From assembly GCA_904419105.1 (NCBI GenBank), contig CAJFQR010000001.1:1-52865 (forward strand): 52,865 bases of DNA. Reading direction: 5' to 3'. The notes beneath the pieces are model-generated. The model saw only the letters and a program-made list of their open reading frames with translations. It was not told where the DNA came from and did not search any database. Both the position numbers and the translations under genes were made by a program. Of this stretch, positions 6,381 to 15,257 are shown piece by piece. The stretch comes from Candidatus Avimicrobium faecavium (GTDB lineage Bacteria > Bacillota > Clostridia > Oscillospirales > Ruminococcaceae). The stretch's first letter is position 1; every line of letters starts with the position of its first letter.

Positions 6381-7721
6381 ATGAAAAAGGCGGGCGTCCG
6401 GGAGCTGATCCCGGTGGCAAGCATGTTGTTCGGTATGTTCTTTGGGGCGGGGAACCTGATCTTCCCGGCGTCGATGGGCCAGATGGCCGGGGAGAACTTT
6501 TTGCAGGCGGCGGCGGGCTTTCTGATCACGGGGGTCGGGCTGCCGCTGCTCGGCGTGGCGGCGCTGGGCATCAGCCGGGAGAGCGGCCTGCTGGGCCTCT
6601 CCAGCCGGGTCGGGCGGGGGTACGGGCTCTTCTTCACCTGCGCGCTCTACCTCACCATCGGGCCGCTGTTCGCCATCCCGCGGTGCGCCACCGTCTCCTA
6701 CACGGTGGGCATCGAGGCGCTGCTGCCCGGCGTTCCGGCCCAGCTGGCGCTGGCGGTGTTCTCCGGGGTGTTCTTCCTGGCGGTGCTCTTCTTTGCGCTG
6801 CGCCCGGGGGAGATCCTCACCTGGGTGGGCAAGGTGCTCACCCCGCTGTTCCTGCTCTTTCTTGGGGTGCTGGTGGTGCGGGCCCTCACCGCGCCGCTGG
6901 CCTCCCCGTTTGACATCGCTCCCACCGGGGCCTATGCGGACGCCGCCTTTGCCACCGGGCTGCTCGAGGGCTACAACACGATGGACGCCCTGGCCGGGCT
7001 GGCCTTTGGCATCGTGGTGGTGGATGTGGTGCGCTCGCTGGGCATCGAGGACCCGGCGGAGGTGGCCCGCTCCACCGTCAAGGCCGGGGTGTTCAGCTCG
7101 CTGCTGATGGCCGCCATCTACCTGCTGGTGACGCTGGTGGGCGCCGAGAGCCGGGGCCTGTTCCCGGTGGCTGCCAACGGCGGCGAGGCCCTGTCCCGGA
7201 TCGCCGGGCACTACTTCGGCGCCGCCGGGGCGGTGATCCTGGCCGGCACCGTGACGCTGGCCTGCCTCAAGACCGCCGTGGGCCTTATCACCTCCTGCGC
7301 CGACACCTTCCACGCCCTCTGGCCCCAGGGGCCGTCCTACCGGGTGTGGGCGGCGGGCTTCTGCGGGGTCAGCTTCCTGCTGGCCAACCTCGGGCTGGAC
7401 GCCATCATCGCCTACTCGGTGCCGGTGCTCATGTTCCTCTACCCGCTGGCCATTGTGCTGATCCTGCTCACCCTCTGCGGCCGCCTCTTCGGGGACGACC
7501 CGGCGGTGCCGCGCTGGACCATGGGCTTTACGCTGGCGGCGGCGGTGCTTGAGCTGCTGCGCAGCCTGCCCGCCCCGGCGCTGGAGGCGCTGCACCTGAC
7601 TACCCTCACCGGGACGGTCACCGGGCTGCTGCCGCTGGCGGAGCTCGGCTTCGGGTGGGTGCTGCCGGCTGCGGCGGGCCTTGCCGTCGGGCTGCTGCGC
7701 CGCCGTGCCGCCCGCCCCTGA
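6381..7721 (+). CDS. brnQ: BrnQ-type branched-chain amino acid:cation symporter
   Basis: 446-residue inner-membrane permease of the LIVCS family, importing Leu/Ile/Val with Na+ or H+. The N-terminal signature LFGMFFGAGNLIFPASMGQ, the GLPLLGV segment and the FATGLLEGYNTMDALAGLAFG region are characteristic, with about twelve hydrophobic segments along the length. The ATG has a GAGGATG-like site upstream and its own promoter at 6323. A terminator follows directly, so it is transcribed alone. Two APC permeases lie next, making this an amino-acid uptake stretch. Confidence 0.92.
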   Translation: MKKAGVRELIPVASMLFGMFFGAGNLIFPASMGQMAGENFLQAAAGFLITGVGLPLLGVAALGISRESGLLGLSSRVGRGYGLFFTCALYLTIGPLFAIPRCATVSYTVGIEALLPGVPAQLALAVFSGVFFLAVLFFALRPGEILTWVGKVLTPLFLLFLGVLVVRALTAPLASPFDIAPTGAYADAAFATGLLEGYNTMDALAGLAFGIVVVDVVRSLGIEDPAEVARSTVKAGVFSSLLMAAIYLLVTLVGAESRGLFPVAANGGEALSRIAGHYFGAAGAVILAGTVTLACLKTAVGLITSCADTFHALWPQGPSYRVWAAGFCGVSFLLANLGLDAIIAYSVPVLMFLYPLAIVLILLTLCGRLFGDDPAVPRWTMGFTLAAAVLELLRSLPAPALEALHLTTLTGTVTGLLPLAELGFGWVLPAAAGLAVGLLRRRAARP

Positions 7722-7734
7722 ATCAATCCGAAGG

Positions 7735-7761
7735 AAAAAGGCCCCAACCGGGGCCTTTTTT
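7735..7761. terminator. Intrinsic terminator after brnQ
   Basis: AAAAAGGCCCC (7735-7745), loop AACC, GGGGCCTTTTT (7750-7760). Eleven-base perfect stem. Confidence 0.88.
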
Positions 7762-8072
7762 GTGTCCCAAGGAGGCTGGCGTTTTCGCCAGAATAATACC
7801 GACCCATTTGTGCTAAACGCTGAAATTAAAGTCCGAAGATGGCGGGATTGCTTGCTTATCCTGCAAAAAATACTTCTACGCGCAAGGATTGTGCCGGTTT
7901 TTTCGTGAAAGTAACCAGGTAAAGCGGCAAAAATTCAGTAGGATAAACCAAAAAACTTCTCCACTTTTCCACATGAAATCGAAGGCGGCCGGTCTCTGCA
8001 GAAAACCGTTGTTAAAACCGCCAAATCGTGAGGAAGCGTTTAAGGAAATTTGACGGTTTTGTGAATAGAGCC
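7762..8072. other. Non-coding gap between brnQ and the first APC permease
   Basis: About 310 bases with lower GC than the neighbours. I see a short inverted repeat (CTGGCG TTTT CGCCAG, 7777-7792) and no reading frame with a ribosome binding site. The permease promoter begins at 8073. Confidence 0.5.
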
Positions 8073-8101
8073 TTGTTTGGGGTTCTGAATTCTGTTATAG
8101 T
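8073..8101 (+). promoter_or_regulatory. Promoter of APC permease 1
   Basis: -35 TTGTTT (8073-8078), 17-base spacer, -10 TATAGT (8096-8101). Confidence 0.55.
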
Positions 8102-8111
8102 GAAGATGGTC

Positions 8112-8166
8112 CAGCGGAGCAGGGGATTCTGCCCGCTGCTTTTTCGGGGTCCGGTGTGCCGGGCCC
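8112..8166 (+). promoter_or_regulatory. Leader with terminator-like hairpin before APC permease 1
   Basis: CAGCGG (8112-8117) pairs with CCGCTG (8133-8138) and, inside it, GCAG (8119-8122) with CTGC (8129-8132). Five T follow at 8140-8144, as in an intrinsic terminator. A second eight-pair hairpin follows at 8147-8166 (GGGTCCGG/CCGGGCCC). Both lie between the promoter and the ribosome binding site at 8181, so transcription of the permease may be attenuated. Confidence 0.45.
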
Positions 8167-8195
8167 GGTATATCTTTTCTAAAGGAGGAATTCGC

Positions 8196-9557
8196 ATGTC
8201 TACTGAAAGACAGGAAGCCAAACTCAAGCGAAACCTTGGCTTCTGGCCCCTGATGGGTATCGCCTACGGGCAGATCATCGGTGCGGGCATCGTTACCAAC
8301 ACCGGTATCGCCATCGGCATGACCGGCACCGGTGTCGTGCTGGCCTACATCATCTCGGCTATCTGCACCACCTTCACCAGCTTCCCGTCCGCGATCCTGA
8401 GCGCGGCGGTGCCGGTTACCGGTGGTAACTACCGCTACATCAGCCGTCTGATGGACAAGAGATGGGGTTTTGTCTACCTGGTGACCTACTTCATCTCGAA
8501 CATGACCATTGCTCTCTATGCCCTGAGCTGTGCCTCTTATCTGGGGGCCTTCATCACCGGCATCAGCCAGAACATCATCGCCATCTGCCTGCTGCTGGTG
8601 TTCTTCTTCATCAACATGGTCGGCACCAAGGAGTCGGCGCTGGTCACCACCGGCATGACGCTGCTGCTCCTTCTGGGCATGGCGCTGTTCATCTTCTACG
8701 GCCTGCCGAAGACCGACATCGCCTATGTCTTTGATCCCTCGAACCTGATGGCCAATGGCCCGGTCAGCCTGCTGTCCTCCATTGCTCTGCTGTCCTTTGC
8801 CACCGGCGGCGCCACCGTTGTCGTCAACTACGGCGCTGAGGCCATCGACCCGGCAAAGAATATGCCCCGCATCATCTTCATCTCCACCATCACCGTCGGT
8901 ATCATGTACGCGATGGTTGCGATGGTAGCCTCCGGCGTGCTGCCCATCGAGCAGGTTGCCGACCAGAACCTGTCGCTGGTAGCGCAGGAGGTTATGCCCG
9001 GCTGGGCCTTCGTCTACTTCACCCTGGCCGCCGGCGCCGGCGCCACCGCCAAGATGCTCAATGTAACCCTGTCCTGGATTGCCAAGCCCCTGCTGGTTGC
9101 CTGCGACGACGGCGTCCTGCCGAAGAGCCTGGGCACCGTAAACAAGCGCGGCGTGCCTTACAAGCTGCTGACCATGTTCCTGTTCATCGGCCTGATCCCG
9201 CTGCTGATGGGGCTGGACATCTCCTTCATCTCGACGATGGGCACTGCCATCTCGCTGGTATCCACCGTTATGTTCTCGGTTGCTTTCCTCAACCTGCCGA
9301 AGAAGTACCCCGAGGCCTACAGCCGCTCGACCCTGAAGGTTTCCGACACCATGCTCAAGGTCTTTGGCTGGGGCAGCGTGGTGCTGAACCTGGTGTTCTC
9401 CTTCTCGCTGGTGCTTGAGCTGCCGATGACCGCCGTCATCGCCTTCCTGGTGGTAATGGCTGTCTCGATCCTCTATGCGTTGAAGTCCAAGCGGCTGGAA
9501 GCCATCACCATTCCCGATGACCTGGATATCCAGTACAACGACGCGAATGTGAAATAA
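8196..9557 (+). CDS. APC-superfamily amino acid permease, subgroup A, copy 1
   Basis: 453-residue transporter with about twelve membrane helices. The first helix carries the APC hallmark GIAYGQIIGAGI and is followed by NTGIAIGMTGTGVVLAY. SFATGGATVVVNYGAEAIDP is the helix-6 to loop region seen in amino acid permeases. Substrate unknown. ATG at 8196 has AAAGGAGGA seven bases upstream. The gene ends before a terminator at 9607. The next gene is a close paralogue with the same MSTERQE.KL.RN.GFWPLMGIAYGQIIGAGI start and DDLD.xYxxxxVK-like end. The pair therefore arose by tandem duplication, but each copy has its own promoter and terminator. Confidence 0.88.
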   Translation: MSTERQEAKLKRNLGFWPLMGIAYGQIIGAGIVTNTGIAIGMTGTGVVLAYIISAICTTFTSFPSAILSAAVPVTGGNYRYISRLMDKRWGFVYLVTYFISNMTIALYALSCASYLGAFITGISQNIIAICLLLVFFFINMVGTKESALVTTGMTLLLLLGMALFIFYGLPKTDIAYVFDPSNLMANGPVSLLSSIALLSFATGGATVVVNYGAEAIDPAKNMPRIIFISTITVGIMYAMVAMVASGVLPIEQVADQNLSLVAQEVMPGWAFVYFTLAAGAGATAKMLNVTLSWIAKPLLVACDDGVLPKSLGTVNKRGVPYKLLTMFLFIGLIPLLMGLDISFISTMGTAISLVSTVMFSVAFLNLPKKYPEAYSRSTLKVSDTMLKVFGWGSVVLNLVFSFSLVLELPMTAVIAFLVVMAVSILYALKSKRLEAITIPDDLDIQYNDANVK

Positions 9558-9606
9558 CTCAACCCGCTGAACAACCCGTTCCGTGAAGAGCGGAACCTCT
9601 GTGCGG

Positions 9607-9638
9607 CCGCCCGGAAATCCCTCCGGGCGGTTTTTTTT
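9607..9638 (+). terminator. Intrinsic terminator after APC permease 1
   Basis: CCGCCCGGA (9607-9615), loop AATCCC, TCCGGGCGG (9622-9630), then eight T. Confidence 0.9.
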
Positions 9639-9733
9639 ATGCGGCGGTGTCGGGTTCGGGCGAAGCGAGTGGTTGTTTTGCACAAAAGCTTCTCACATTA
9701 ATCTGACTTGCTCACAAAATTGACATAATTCCC

Positions 9734-9762
9734 TTGCAAAACCCTCCCGTATCTGGTACAGT
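9734..9762 (+). promoter_or_regulatory. Promoter of APC permease 2
   Basis: -35 TTGCAA (9734-9739), 17-base spacer, -10 TACAGT (9757-9762), with TGG before the -10. The leader holds a GGCCCGGGCC palindrome, a GC-rich element also seen in the leader of copy 1. Confidence 0.55.
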
Positions 9763-9844
9763 AGGGGTAGACAGAGCGGCCCGGGCCCGGCTGCATCTTC
9801 AAACAGCATGTTTGCCAAATACGATGAACAAGGAGGAATCGAGT

Positions 9845-11191
9845 ATGTCCACTGAAAGACAGGAATCCAAGCTGATCCGAAACATTGGGTTCTGGCCTCT
9901 GATGGGTATCGCCTACGGGCAGATCATCGGCGCGGGCATTATGACCCAGACCGGTATCGCCATCGGCATGACCGGCACCGGCGTGGTGCTGGCCTACATT
10001 GTCTCCGCAATCTGCACCACCTTCCAGAACTTCCCCACCGCCATCCTCGGCGCCACGGTGCCGGTATCCGGCGGTGAGTACCGCTACATCAGCCGTCTGC
10101 GCGGCAAGAAGTGGGGCTTTGTCTACCTGGCCACCTATGTGGTCTCCAAGCTCACCATCGCGCTGTACGCCCTGAGCTGTGCCTCCTACCTGGTGGCCTT
10201 CCTCACCGGCATCAGCGAGAACATCATCGCCGTCTGCCTGCTGATCGCCGCCTTTGCCATCAACCTGCTAGGCACCAAGCAGTCGGCCTTTGTCACCACC
10301 GGCATCACCGCGCTGCTGCTGCTGGGCATGGCGCTGTTCCTGTTCTACGGTCTTCCCGAGACGGACATCGCCTATGTCTTTGACCCCTCGAACCTGATGG
10401 CCAACGGCCCCGGCAGCCTGCTGTCCGCCATTGCGCTGCTGTCCTTTGCCACCGGCGGCGCCCAGGTTATCGGCAATATGGGGTCCGAGATCATTGAACC
10501 CCAGAAGAATATGCCCCGGGTTATCATCATCTCCACCGTCACCGTCGGCGTTATGTATGCGCTGGTGGCAATGGTGGCCTCCGGCGTGCTGCCCATCGAG
10601 CAGGTCGCCGATCAGAACCTGTCGCTGGTAGCCCAGGAGGTTATGCCCGGCTGGGCCTTCACCTACTTCACGCTGGCCGCCGGCGCCGGCGCCACCGCCA
10701 AGACCCTCAACGTCACGCTGTCCTGGTCGCCCAAGCCGATCCTGGTTGCCTGTGACGACGGTATGCTCCCGAAGAGCTGGGGTACCGTGAGCAAACGGGG
10801 CGTTCCCTACAAGATCCTGATTGCCTTCTTCTTTGTCGGCCTGATTCCGCTGCTCATCGGTATGGATATCTCGCTGATCTCCAAGATGGGTACTGCCATC
10901 TCGCTGCTGTCCAAGATCATGTTCTCCTATGCCTTCCTCAACCTGCCGAAGAAGTATCCCGAGGCCTATGCCCGCAGTGAGATGAAGGTGTCCGAGGGCA
11001 CCATCAAGCTGCTGGGATACGGCAGCATCGTGCTGTCGGCCGTGTTCTCCGCCTCGCTGATTATCGAGCTGCCCACCGCAGCCAAGATCGGCTTCGTGAT
11101 CCTCTTTGCCGTTTCCATCGCCTATGCGAACTCCGGCAAGCTGGACAAGGTACAGATCCCGGACGACCTCGATGTCAACTATGTAAAATAA
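9845..11191 (+). CDS. APC-superfamily amino acid permease, subgroup A, copy 2
   Basis: 448-residue paralogue of the preceding permease, colinear over its whole length with roughly three quarters of residues the same by eye. The IIGAGI first helix and the GGAQVIGNMGSEIIEPQKNMP segment match APC amino acid transporters. Differences cluster in helices 1, 3 and 6 (for example ATVVVNYGAEAI against AQVIGNMGSEII), the substrate-binding parts of the LeuT-like fold, so the two copies may carry different substrates (inference). ATG at 9845 follows AAGGAGG at 9830-9836. An earlier in-frame extension to about 9734 lacks an RBS and covers the promoter, so it is rejected. Confidence 0.88.
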   Translation: MSTERQESKLIRNIGFWPLMGIAYGQIIGAGIMTQTGIAIGMTGTGVVLAYIVSAICTTFQNFPTAILGATVPVSGGEYRYISRLRGKKWGFVYLATYVVSKLTIALYALSCASYLVAFLTGISENIIAVCLLIAAFAINLLGTKQSAFVTTGITALLLLGMALFLFYGLPETDIAYVFDPSNLMANGPGSLLSAIALLSFATGGAQVIGNMGSEIIEPQKNMPRVIIISTVTVGVMYALVAMVASGVLPIEQVADQNLSLVAQEVMPGWAFTYFTLAAGAGATAKTLNVTLSWSPKPILVACDDGMLPKSWGTVSKRGVPYKILIAFFFVGLIPLLIGMDISLISKMGTAISLLSKIMFSYAFLNLPKKYPEAYARSEMKVSEGTIKLLGYGSIVLSAVFSASLIIELPTAAKIGFVILFAVSIAYANSGKLDKVQIPDDLDVNYVK

Positions 11192-11215
11192 CCCCTGCCG
11201 AAGGGGAAGGGCCCC

Positions 11216-11248
11216 AAAAAGGGCGGACGCATAGCGTCCGTCCTTTTT
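11216..11248. terminator. Bidirectional terminator between the permease and the lipoprotein cluster
   Basis: AAAAAGGGCGGACGC (11216-11230), loop ATA, GCGTCCGTCCTTTTT (11234-11248), with one G-T pair. It lies between convergent genes and should stop both transcripts. Confidence 0.85.
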
Positions 11249-11257
11249 CTTTTGCCG

Positions 11258-12820
11258 TTACAACGGTCGTTCCGCCAGGCGCATGATGAGCACGGTGCTG
11301 CCGTTTACCCTGTCCGGCCAGAAGGCTGCCGTTCCGTCGTCGGAGATGGCGATGGAGTCGATCACAATATTTTCCTCTGGGCAGACCTCCCATTCGGTAC
11401 AGGGATAGCCGCCGATCTCGGAGCTGTGGCTGCGAAGTTCGGCATCGCCGGCAATGGCTGTGATCTGCTCCATCGTCGGGATAAAACGCTCATACCCGTA
11501 GGTGGGCACTTCCAGCAGGATCCCGCCGTCTGCAGTGACCAGCCGGACGGCCAACTCATCCTCCTCCAGCGAGAGGGTGTCCGGATACCCGGCGTCCTCC
11601 CGGTTCAAAAACCAGCAGCGCAGCTCGGTGCCGTCGGTCTCCACCCGATAGACCATAAGACCGAGCGGTGCCCCGCTGATGCAGTACCAGATGGTATCCG
11701 CCTCCCCACGCCGGTGATGGTCGAGAAATTCCTCCAGGCGGGGGAGATTGGAAAAGAGATCCTCGGGGGCCAGCGTCTCCGGTACGCCGTCCGGGCAGGT
11801 GAGCCGGAAGAGTTCCGCTCCAAAGACGGCCCGGTCTTTCTCTCCCCGTTTCGCCGGTGCGGAATTGAAATACCGGAAAAAGACAAAGTCCTCCTGCGCC
11901 TGGTAAAATTCCTCCCAGGCCGGATCGCCGTTGATCATCTGGGTATTGAGGGAGAGGGCGGCCACCCCCACCTCCCGGTCTCGCTCGGTCAGCGGGTCGG
12001 GGGCCGGGCGGGGGCGCAGGAGAAGCAGGTCGGCGCCGCTTACCTGCTCGACGCCATAGGCGGCGGAGCCGTCCGGCGAGAGATAGAGCTCGAACCCGTC
12101 CGCCGTCAGGAGCACCGCTTCGCCCCGGTCGCCGTTTTGCACCGTCTGCTCCGTCACAGCCCTGCCGGCAGCGGCGGCAATCTCCTCCTCGGTGGGGACA
12201 AAGCGCTCAAACCCGTACCGGGGCCACACCAGCCAGATCTCGCCGTCCTCCTCCCGGAGCAGCACGGCGGCACCGGTCTCCTCCCAGGTGAGCGGGACGG
12301 TCTCCTCGGAAAGCAACCCTTCGGGGAGCTCCGGGTCCGGGTAGAAGTGCCGGGTGAGGGTTTCCCCGTCAAACTCCAGCTTGTAGAGCAGCAGCGGAAG
12401 CGGCTCGCCGGTGTCCCCGTACCAGAGGCTGTCCGGCGTACCGGCGGCCAGGTTTTCGAGGAACTGCTCCAGCCGGCCGCTCTCCTGCCAGACGCGGTTG
12501 TTGTCCAGCGAATCCGGGAAGGCCTCGTGGGTGAGCAGGACAGCGGTATCCGGCCCGAACTCCTCATAGCCGGCAAAGACCCATTCGGTCAGCCGCACCA
12601 GATCCTCCTGCCCGGCGGTGAAGGCCAGCAGCCCGTCCGCCCGCTGCGCCGCATACGCCCTCCGGGCAAAGTCCCGGTCCTCCCCGGCGGCATCCCCGGA
12701 GGAGGCTTCCGCCACGGGGCTTTCGGCCCCGGCGGGGCTCCCTTCGGCCGGGCCGCCTTCCGCCGTGCACCCGGCAAGGAGCATCAAAGCCAGCAGGGCG
12801 ATGGCGATTAACTTTTTCAT
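11258..12820 (-). CDS. Secreted lipoprotein 1 with two internal repeats, unknown function
   Basis: 520-residue lipoprotein. The signal peptide MKKLIAIALLALMLLAGC ends in a lipobox, so the Cys would be lipidated and the protein anchored outside the membrane. Two homologous halves follow. Each has a LEQFL/LEEFL helix, an IWY..SG.PL..L.Y..E.DG strand pair, then EE.....L.......GG/GEI....P.YG.ERFIPT.E.I...AG. The pattern recalls the DUF4362 lipoprotein domain of Bacillus, from memory only. The start is the ATG at 12820, with AAAGGGAG eight bases upstream; an in-frame GTG at 12829 is too close to that site. It is last of three tandem paralogues, with a five-base gap to lipoprotein 2. Confidence 0.75.
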   Translation of the reverse strand: MKKLIAIALLALMLLAGCTAEGGPAEGSPAGAESPVAEASSGDAAGEDRDFARRAYAAQRADGLLAFTAGQEDLVRLTEWVFAGYEEFGPDTAVLLTHEAFPDSLDNNRVWQESGRLEQFLENLAAGTPDSLWYGDTGEPLPLLLYKLEFDGETLTRHFYPDPELPEGLLSEETVPLTWEETGAAVLLREEDGEIWLVWPRYGFERFVPTEEEIAAAAGRAVTEQTVQNGDRGEAVLLTADGFELYLSPDGSAAYGVEQVSGADLLLLRPRPAPDPLTERDREVGVAALSLNTQMINGDPAWEEFYQAQEDFVFFRYFNSAPAKRGEKDRAVFGAELFRLTCPDGVPETLAPEDLFSNLPRLEEFLDHHRRGEADTIWYCISGAPLGLMVYRVETDGTELRCWFLNREDAGYPDTLSLEEDELAVRLVTADGGILLEVPTYGYERFIPTMEQITAIAGDAELRSHSSEIGGYPCTEWEVCPEENIVIDSIAISDDGTAAFWPDRVNGSTVLIMRLAERPL

Positions 12821-12855
12821 ATCGGTCACTCCCTTTCCTCAGTTTCATCTGCCGG
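12719..12855 (-). repeat. Duplicated signal-peptide segment, copy in lipoprotein 1
   Basis: Covers the end of lipoprotein 2, the ribosome binding site and the signal peptide plus linker of lipoprotein 1. It is close to the segments at 13435-13580 and 15147-15274, but with more differences than those two show to each other. Confidence 0.7.
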
Positions 12856-13545
12856 TGCGGAATCGGAGTATTGGAGAAAGACAAAGTCCTCCTGTGTATG
12901 CACGCTTCCTTCCACCAGGGCGAGATCGATTTTGGAGGCAGGTTCCTCTGCAGGCAGGAGGCGGATCCCCTCAGCAATGGCGCGGATCTCGTCATCGGAC
13001 AGCCCAGTCTCCGGTGCAAAAGCGATGGTGACCGACCCGGCAAGCTCCCGGTTATAGCAGAGCACCATCGGTACGGTGACAAAGGGAACCTCGCTGTTGG
13101 CAGTTTCCGGGTGAGCGGCGAGATAGTCCGGATCTTTGTAGGAGTAGTCGGCCAAGGCTGATTCGCCGGAATCAGTGATGGATACCGGTGTATATTGGTC
13201 TAGCGCTACCATACTGGAGAGGCGCAATGAGCTGTATACCACCTTCCATTCCTCGTCCCGGGGCAGATCCGGGTGCGCTGTATAGCTGGAAAAGGTGACC
13301 TCTGCTGCCACTTTGCCGTTGGCGTCCCGCAGTTCTGCCCGGTCGAGGTCCTCCGTGACGACCGACCAGCCGTTGGGCAGCGGAAACTGCGCGGTGGCAC
13401 GAGTCTCCGAGGGATAGAGGCTCATTGTGACTTTTGCCGCAGAGCTTTCGCCTCCGGCGGAGCTCCCTTCGGCCGGGCCGCCTTCCGCCGTGCACCCGGC
13501 AAGGAGCATCCAAGCCAGCAGGGCCATGGCGACTAACTTTTTCAT
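12826..13545 (-). CDS. Secreted lipoprotein 2, resembling part of the BlaR1-like ectodomain
   Basis: 239-residue lipoprotein with signal MKKLVAMALLAWMLLAGC. The mature part reads DEEWKVVYSSLRLSS...YKDPDYLAAHPET...VLCYNRELAGSV...GLSDDEIRAIAEGIRLL. The BlaR1-like protein at 15377-18004 has a colinear segment: DEWKTVFYELRLSSSE...YKDEGWRAQHPGT...LLCYDRTLPAWL...SLSDSDLATLAESLTL. Its C-terminus EDFVFLQYSDSAPA resembles an internal stretch of lipoprotein 1 (EDFVFFRYFNSAPA), and its last residues PADETEERE are the same as the end of lipoprotein 3. These are marks of recombination between the genes. Start is ATG 13545 with AAAGGGAG upstream. Function unknown. Confidence 0.75.
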   Translation of the reverse strand: MKKLVAMALLAWMLLAGCTAEGGPAEGSSAGGESSAAKVTMSLYPSETRATAQFPLPNGWSVVTEDLDRAELRDANGKVAAEVTFSSYTAHPDLPRDEEWKVVYSSLRLSSMVALDQYTPVSITDSGESALADYSYKDPDYLAAHPETANSEVPFVTVPMVLCYNRELAGSVTIAFAPETGLSDDEIRAIAEGIRLLPAEEPASKIDLALVEGSVHTQEDFVFLQYSDSAPADETEERE

Positions 13546-13580
13546 ATCGGTCACTCCCTTTCCTCAGTTTCATCTGCCGG
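13435..13580 (-). repeat. Duplicated signal-peptide segment, copy in lipoprotein 2
   Basis: Bases 13435-13562 match 15147-15274 with three mismatches in 128, without gaps. The extra part up to 13580, encoding the PADETEERE end of lipoprotein 3, matches the copy at 12719-12855. Confidence 0.85.
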
Positions 13581-15257
13581 CGCCGGTATGGTAAACAGAT
13601 AGGTATTTCCATGGGCCCGGTCCGGTCGGAAGGCGGCGGAGCCGTCGTCGGCGTAGGCGATCTCCATTTGGTCGGCGCCGCCGGCTCGGAAGGCGTACAG
13701 CTCACAGGGCAGGCCGGAGCGGGTGGTGTAGGCCGGGTCGGTGAGCACCAGCTCCCCGTCCGGGGCCAGCAGCCGCAGGTCCTCTTCGGTGGGGAGGTAC
13801 CGGACCAGCCCGTTTTTCGGGAAGAGGGCTTCCGGCTCCCCGTCCTGCAGCACCAGCCAGGCGGTGCCGGTCTCCAGCCAGTCCACCGGCTGAAAGGAGT
13901 TGTTTGCATACGAACCGGTCCACCAGCTCGGGTCGAACCGCCGGGAAAGGGTCTCTCCGTCAAACCGGTATTCCACCATCCGCAAGAGCAGCGGCGAACC
14001 GGTGTAGCAGAAGAGGATCCGGTCCGGTTCCCCGGCGGAGACATTCTCCCAGAAGCGGATCAGCCGGTCGGCGTGGAGATAGAGCTCCTCACCGGAGAGG
14101 CGTTCAGGGATCTGGTCCTCCGGCTGGCAGTTGTACAGCACTCCAAGGCCCCTGCCCTCAGGGAGGAGTTCCGGCTCCCAGCAGAAGAGCATGCAGTCCA
14201 TCTGCCGCTGCCAGACCAGATCGGGCTGGCTCTCGACAAAGGCCGCCCAACGGCCGTCTGTAAAGGCGTCAAAGCTGGCCGCCCGCAGCATGGAATAGCC
14301 CTCCGGGGCGGTTTCCGGCAGCCAGTCGGGCAGGGTGGTGTCCCGGGTCAGCGGGTTGGGCAGGGCCTCCAGCCGCACCTGCCAGGGAGAATCCTCCGTC
14401 CGCCGCTCGGCGGTGAACCGCCACCCCTGATAGAAGGCGTTGGCGGTAAGCCCCGCCGGCGGCGTCTCTCCGGTGGAAAGGTCCAGAGTGGCGGAGCAGC
14501 GCAGCTCCTCCCCCTCCTGATTGAGGGAGGAGGTGTGCAGTGTGCGGACGGTGATGCCGGGCCAGAGATCCAGCGCCCGCCGGAGGACGGCGGCGTCCAG
14601 GTCTGCCCGGGCCTGCCGGGGTACCTCCGCCGGGTAGGTGAACCGCTCCAGCAGCCAGAGGCCGTCCTCTTCCACCAGTGTCATCGGGGCGCTCCAGAGG
14701 ATTGAGCCTTCGCGTGGCCAGGTGAACCAGCCCTGCAGCTCCATCCGGCCGGGGCTCACCGCTTCAACGGTGAAGTATTCGAGCTGTTCCAGCCCTTCGC
14801 CGTCCGGCCAGAGCGGGGCGTCGGGGAGGCTCGCCAGCGCTTCGGCGGTAAATACCTCTCCCGCCGGGGCCCCCTCCTTCCCCTCGTAGAGGGCGCAGGC
14901 ACAGGCCCAGAGGTCCACCGCCGGGCCTGTCAGGTCCTCCCCCTCCGGCCCGGTCACCGGGTGTTCCAGCACAGTGGCGGCGACCCGGATCACATCGTCA
15001 TACCGGGGACCGAAGGGGCCAAAGTCGAGACCGATCATCTTGTACATACCGCCGTACTGGATCTCCCCGATGGAGGAGAAGATCTCCCCTTCCGGGACGC
15101 CCGGGGCGGCATCGCCTTCGCCGGAGGAAACCTCGGAGGCGGGCTCTGCCGCAGAGCTTTCGCCTCCGGCGGAGCTCCCTTCGGCCGGGCCGCCTTCCGC
15201 CGTGCACCCGGCAAGGAGCATCAAAGCCAGCAGGGCCATGGCAACTAACTTTTTCAT
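13551..15257 (-). CDS. Secreted lipoprotein 3, two-part, unknown function
   Basis: 568-residue lipoprotein with signal MKKLVAMALLALMLLAGC and a Ser/Glu-rich linker. The N-terminal part (about residues 50-270) is colinear with the C-terminal end of the BlaR1-like ectodomain: DLTGPAVDLWACACALYEG against DITGIAVDLWYCASAAYN, and MTLVEEDGLWLLERFTYP against FTLEQVDGIWYVAEYTYP. The C-terminal part (about 340-500) is one copy of the repeat found twice in lipoprotein 1 (ILFCYTGSPLL...EYRFDGETLSRRF...GLVRYLPTEEDLRLLA). It is first gene of the lipoprotein operon, with a promoter at 15282-15310. Start is the ATG at 15257. Confidence 0.75.
   Translation of the reverse strand: MKKLVAMALLALMLLAGCTAEGGPAEGSSAGGESSAAEPASEVSSGEGDAAPGVPEGEIFSSIGEIQYGGMYKMIGLDFGPFGPRYDDVIRVAATVLEHPVTGPEGEDLTGPAVDLWACACALYEGKEGAPAGEVFTAEALASLPDAPLWPDGEGLEQLEYFTVEAVSPGRMELQGWFTWPREGSILWSAPMTLVEEDGLWLLERFTYPAEVPRQARADLDAAVLRRALDLWPGITVRTLHTSSLNQEGEELRCSATLDLSTGETPPAGLTANAFYQGWRFTAERRTEDSPWQVRLEALPNPLTRDTTLPDWLPETAPEGYSMLRAASFDAFTDGRWAAFVESQPDLVWQRQMDCMLFCWEPELLPEGRGLGVLYNCQPEDQIPERLSGEELYLHADRLIRFWENVSAGEPDRILFCYTGSPLLLRMVEYRFDGETLSRRFDPSWWTGSYANNSFQPVDWLETGTAWLVLQDGEPEALFPKNGLVRYLPTEEDLRLLAPDGELVLTDPAYTTRSGLPCELYAFRAGGADQMEIAYADDGSAAFRPDRAHGNTYLFTIPAPADETEERE

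Noticed and set aside
5836..6384. Plus-strand frame of 182 codons
   Set aside because: It starts in a minus-strand leader, has no RBS, and is the shadow of the 58-residue minus-strand gene.
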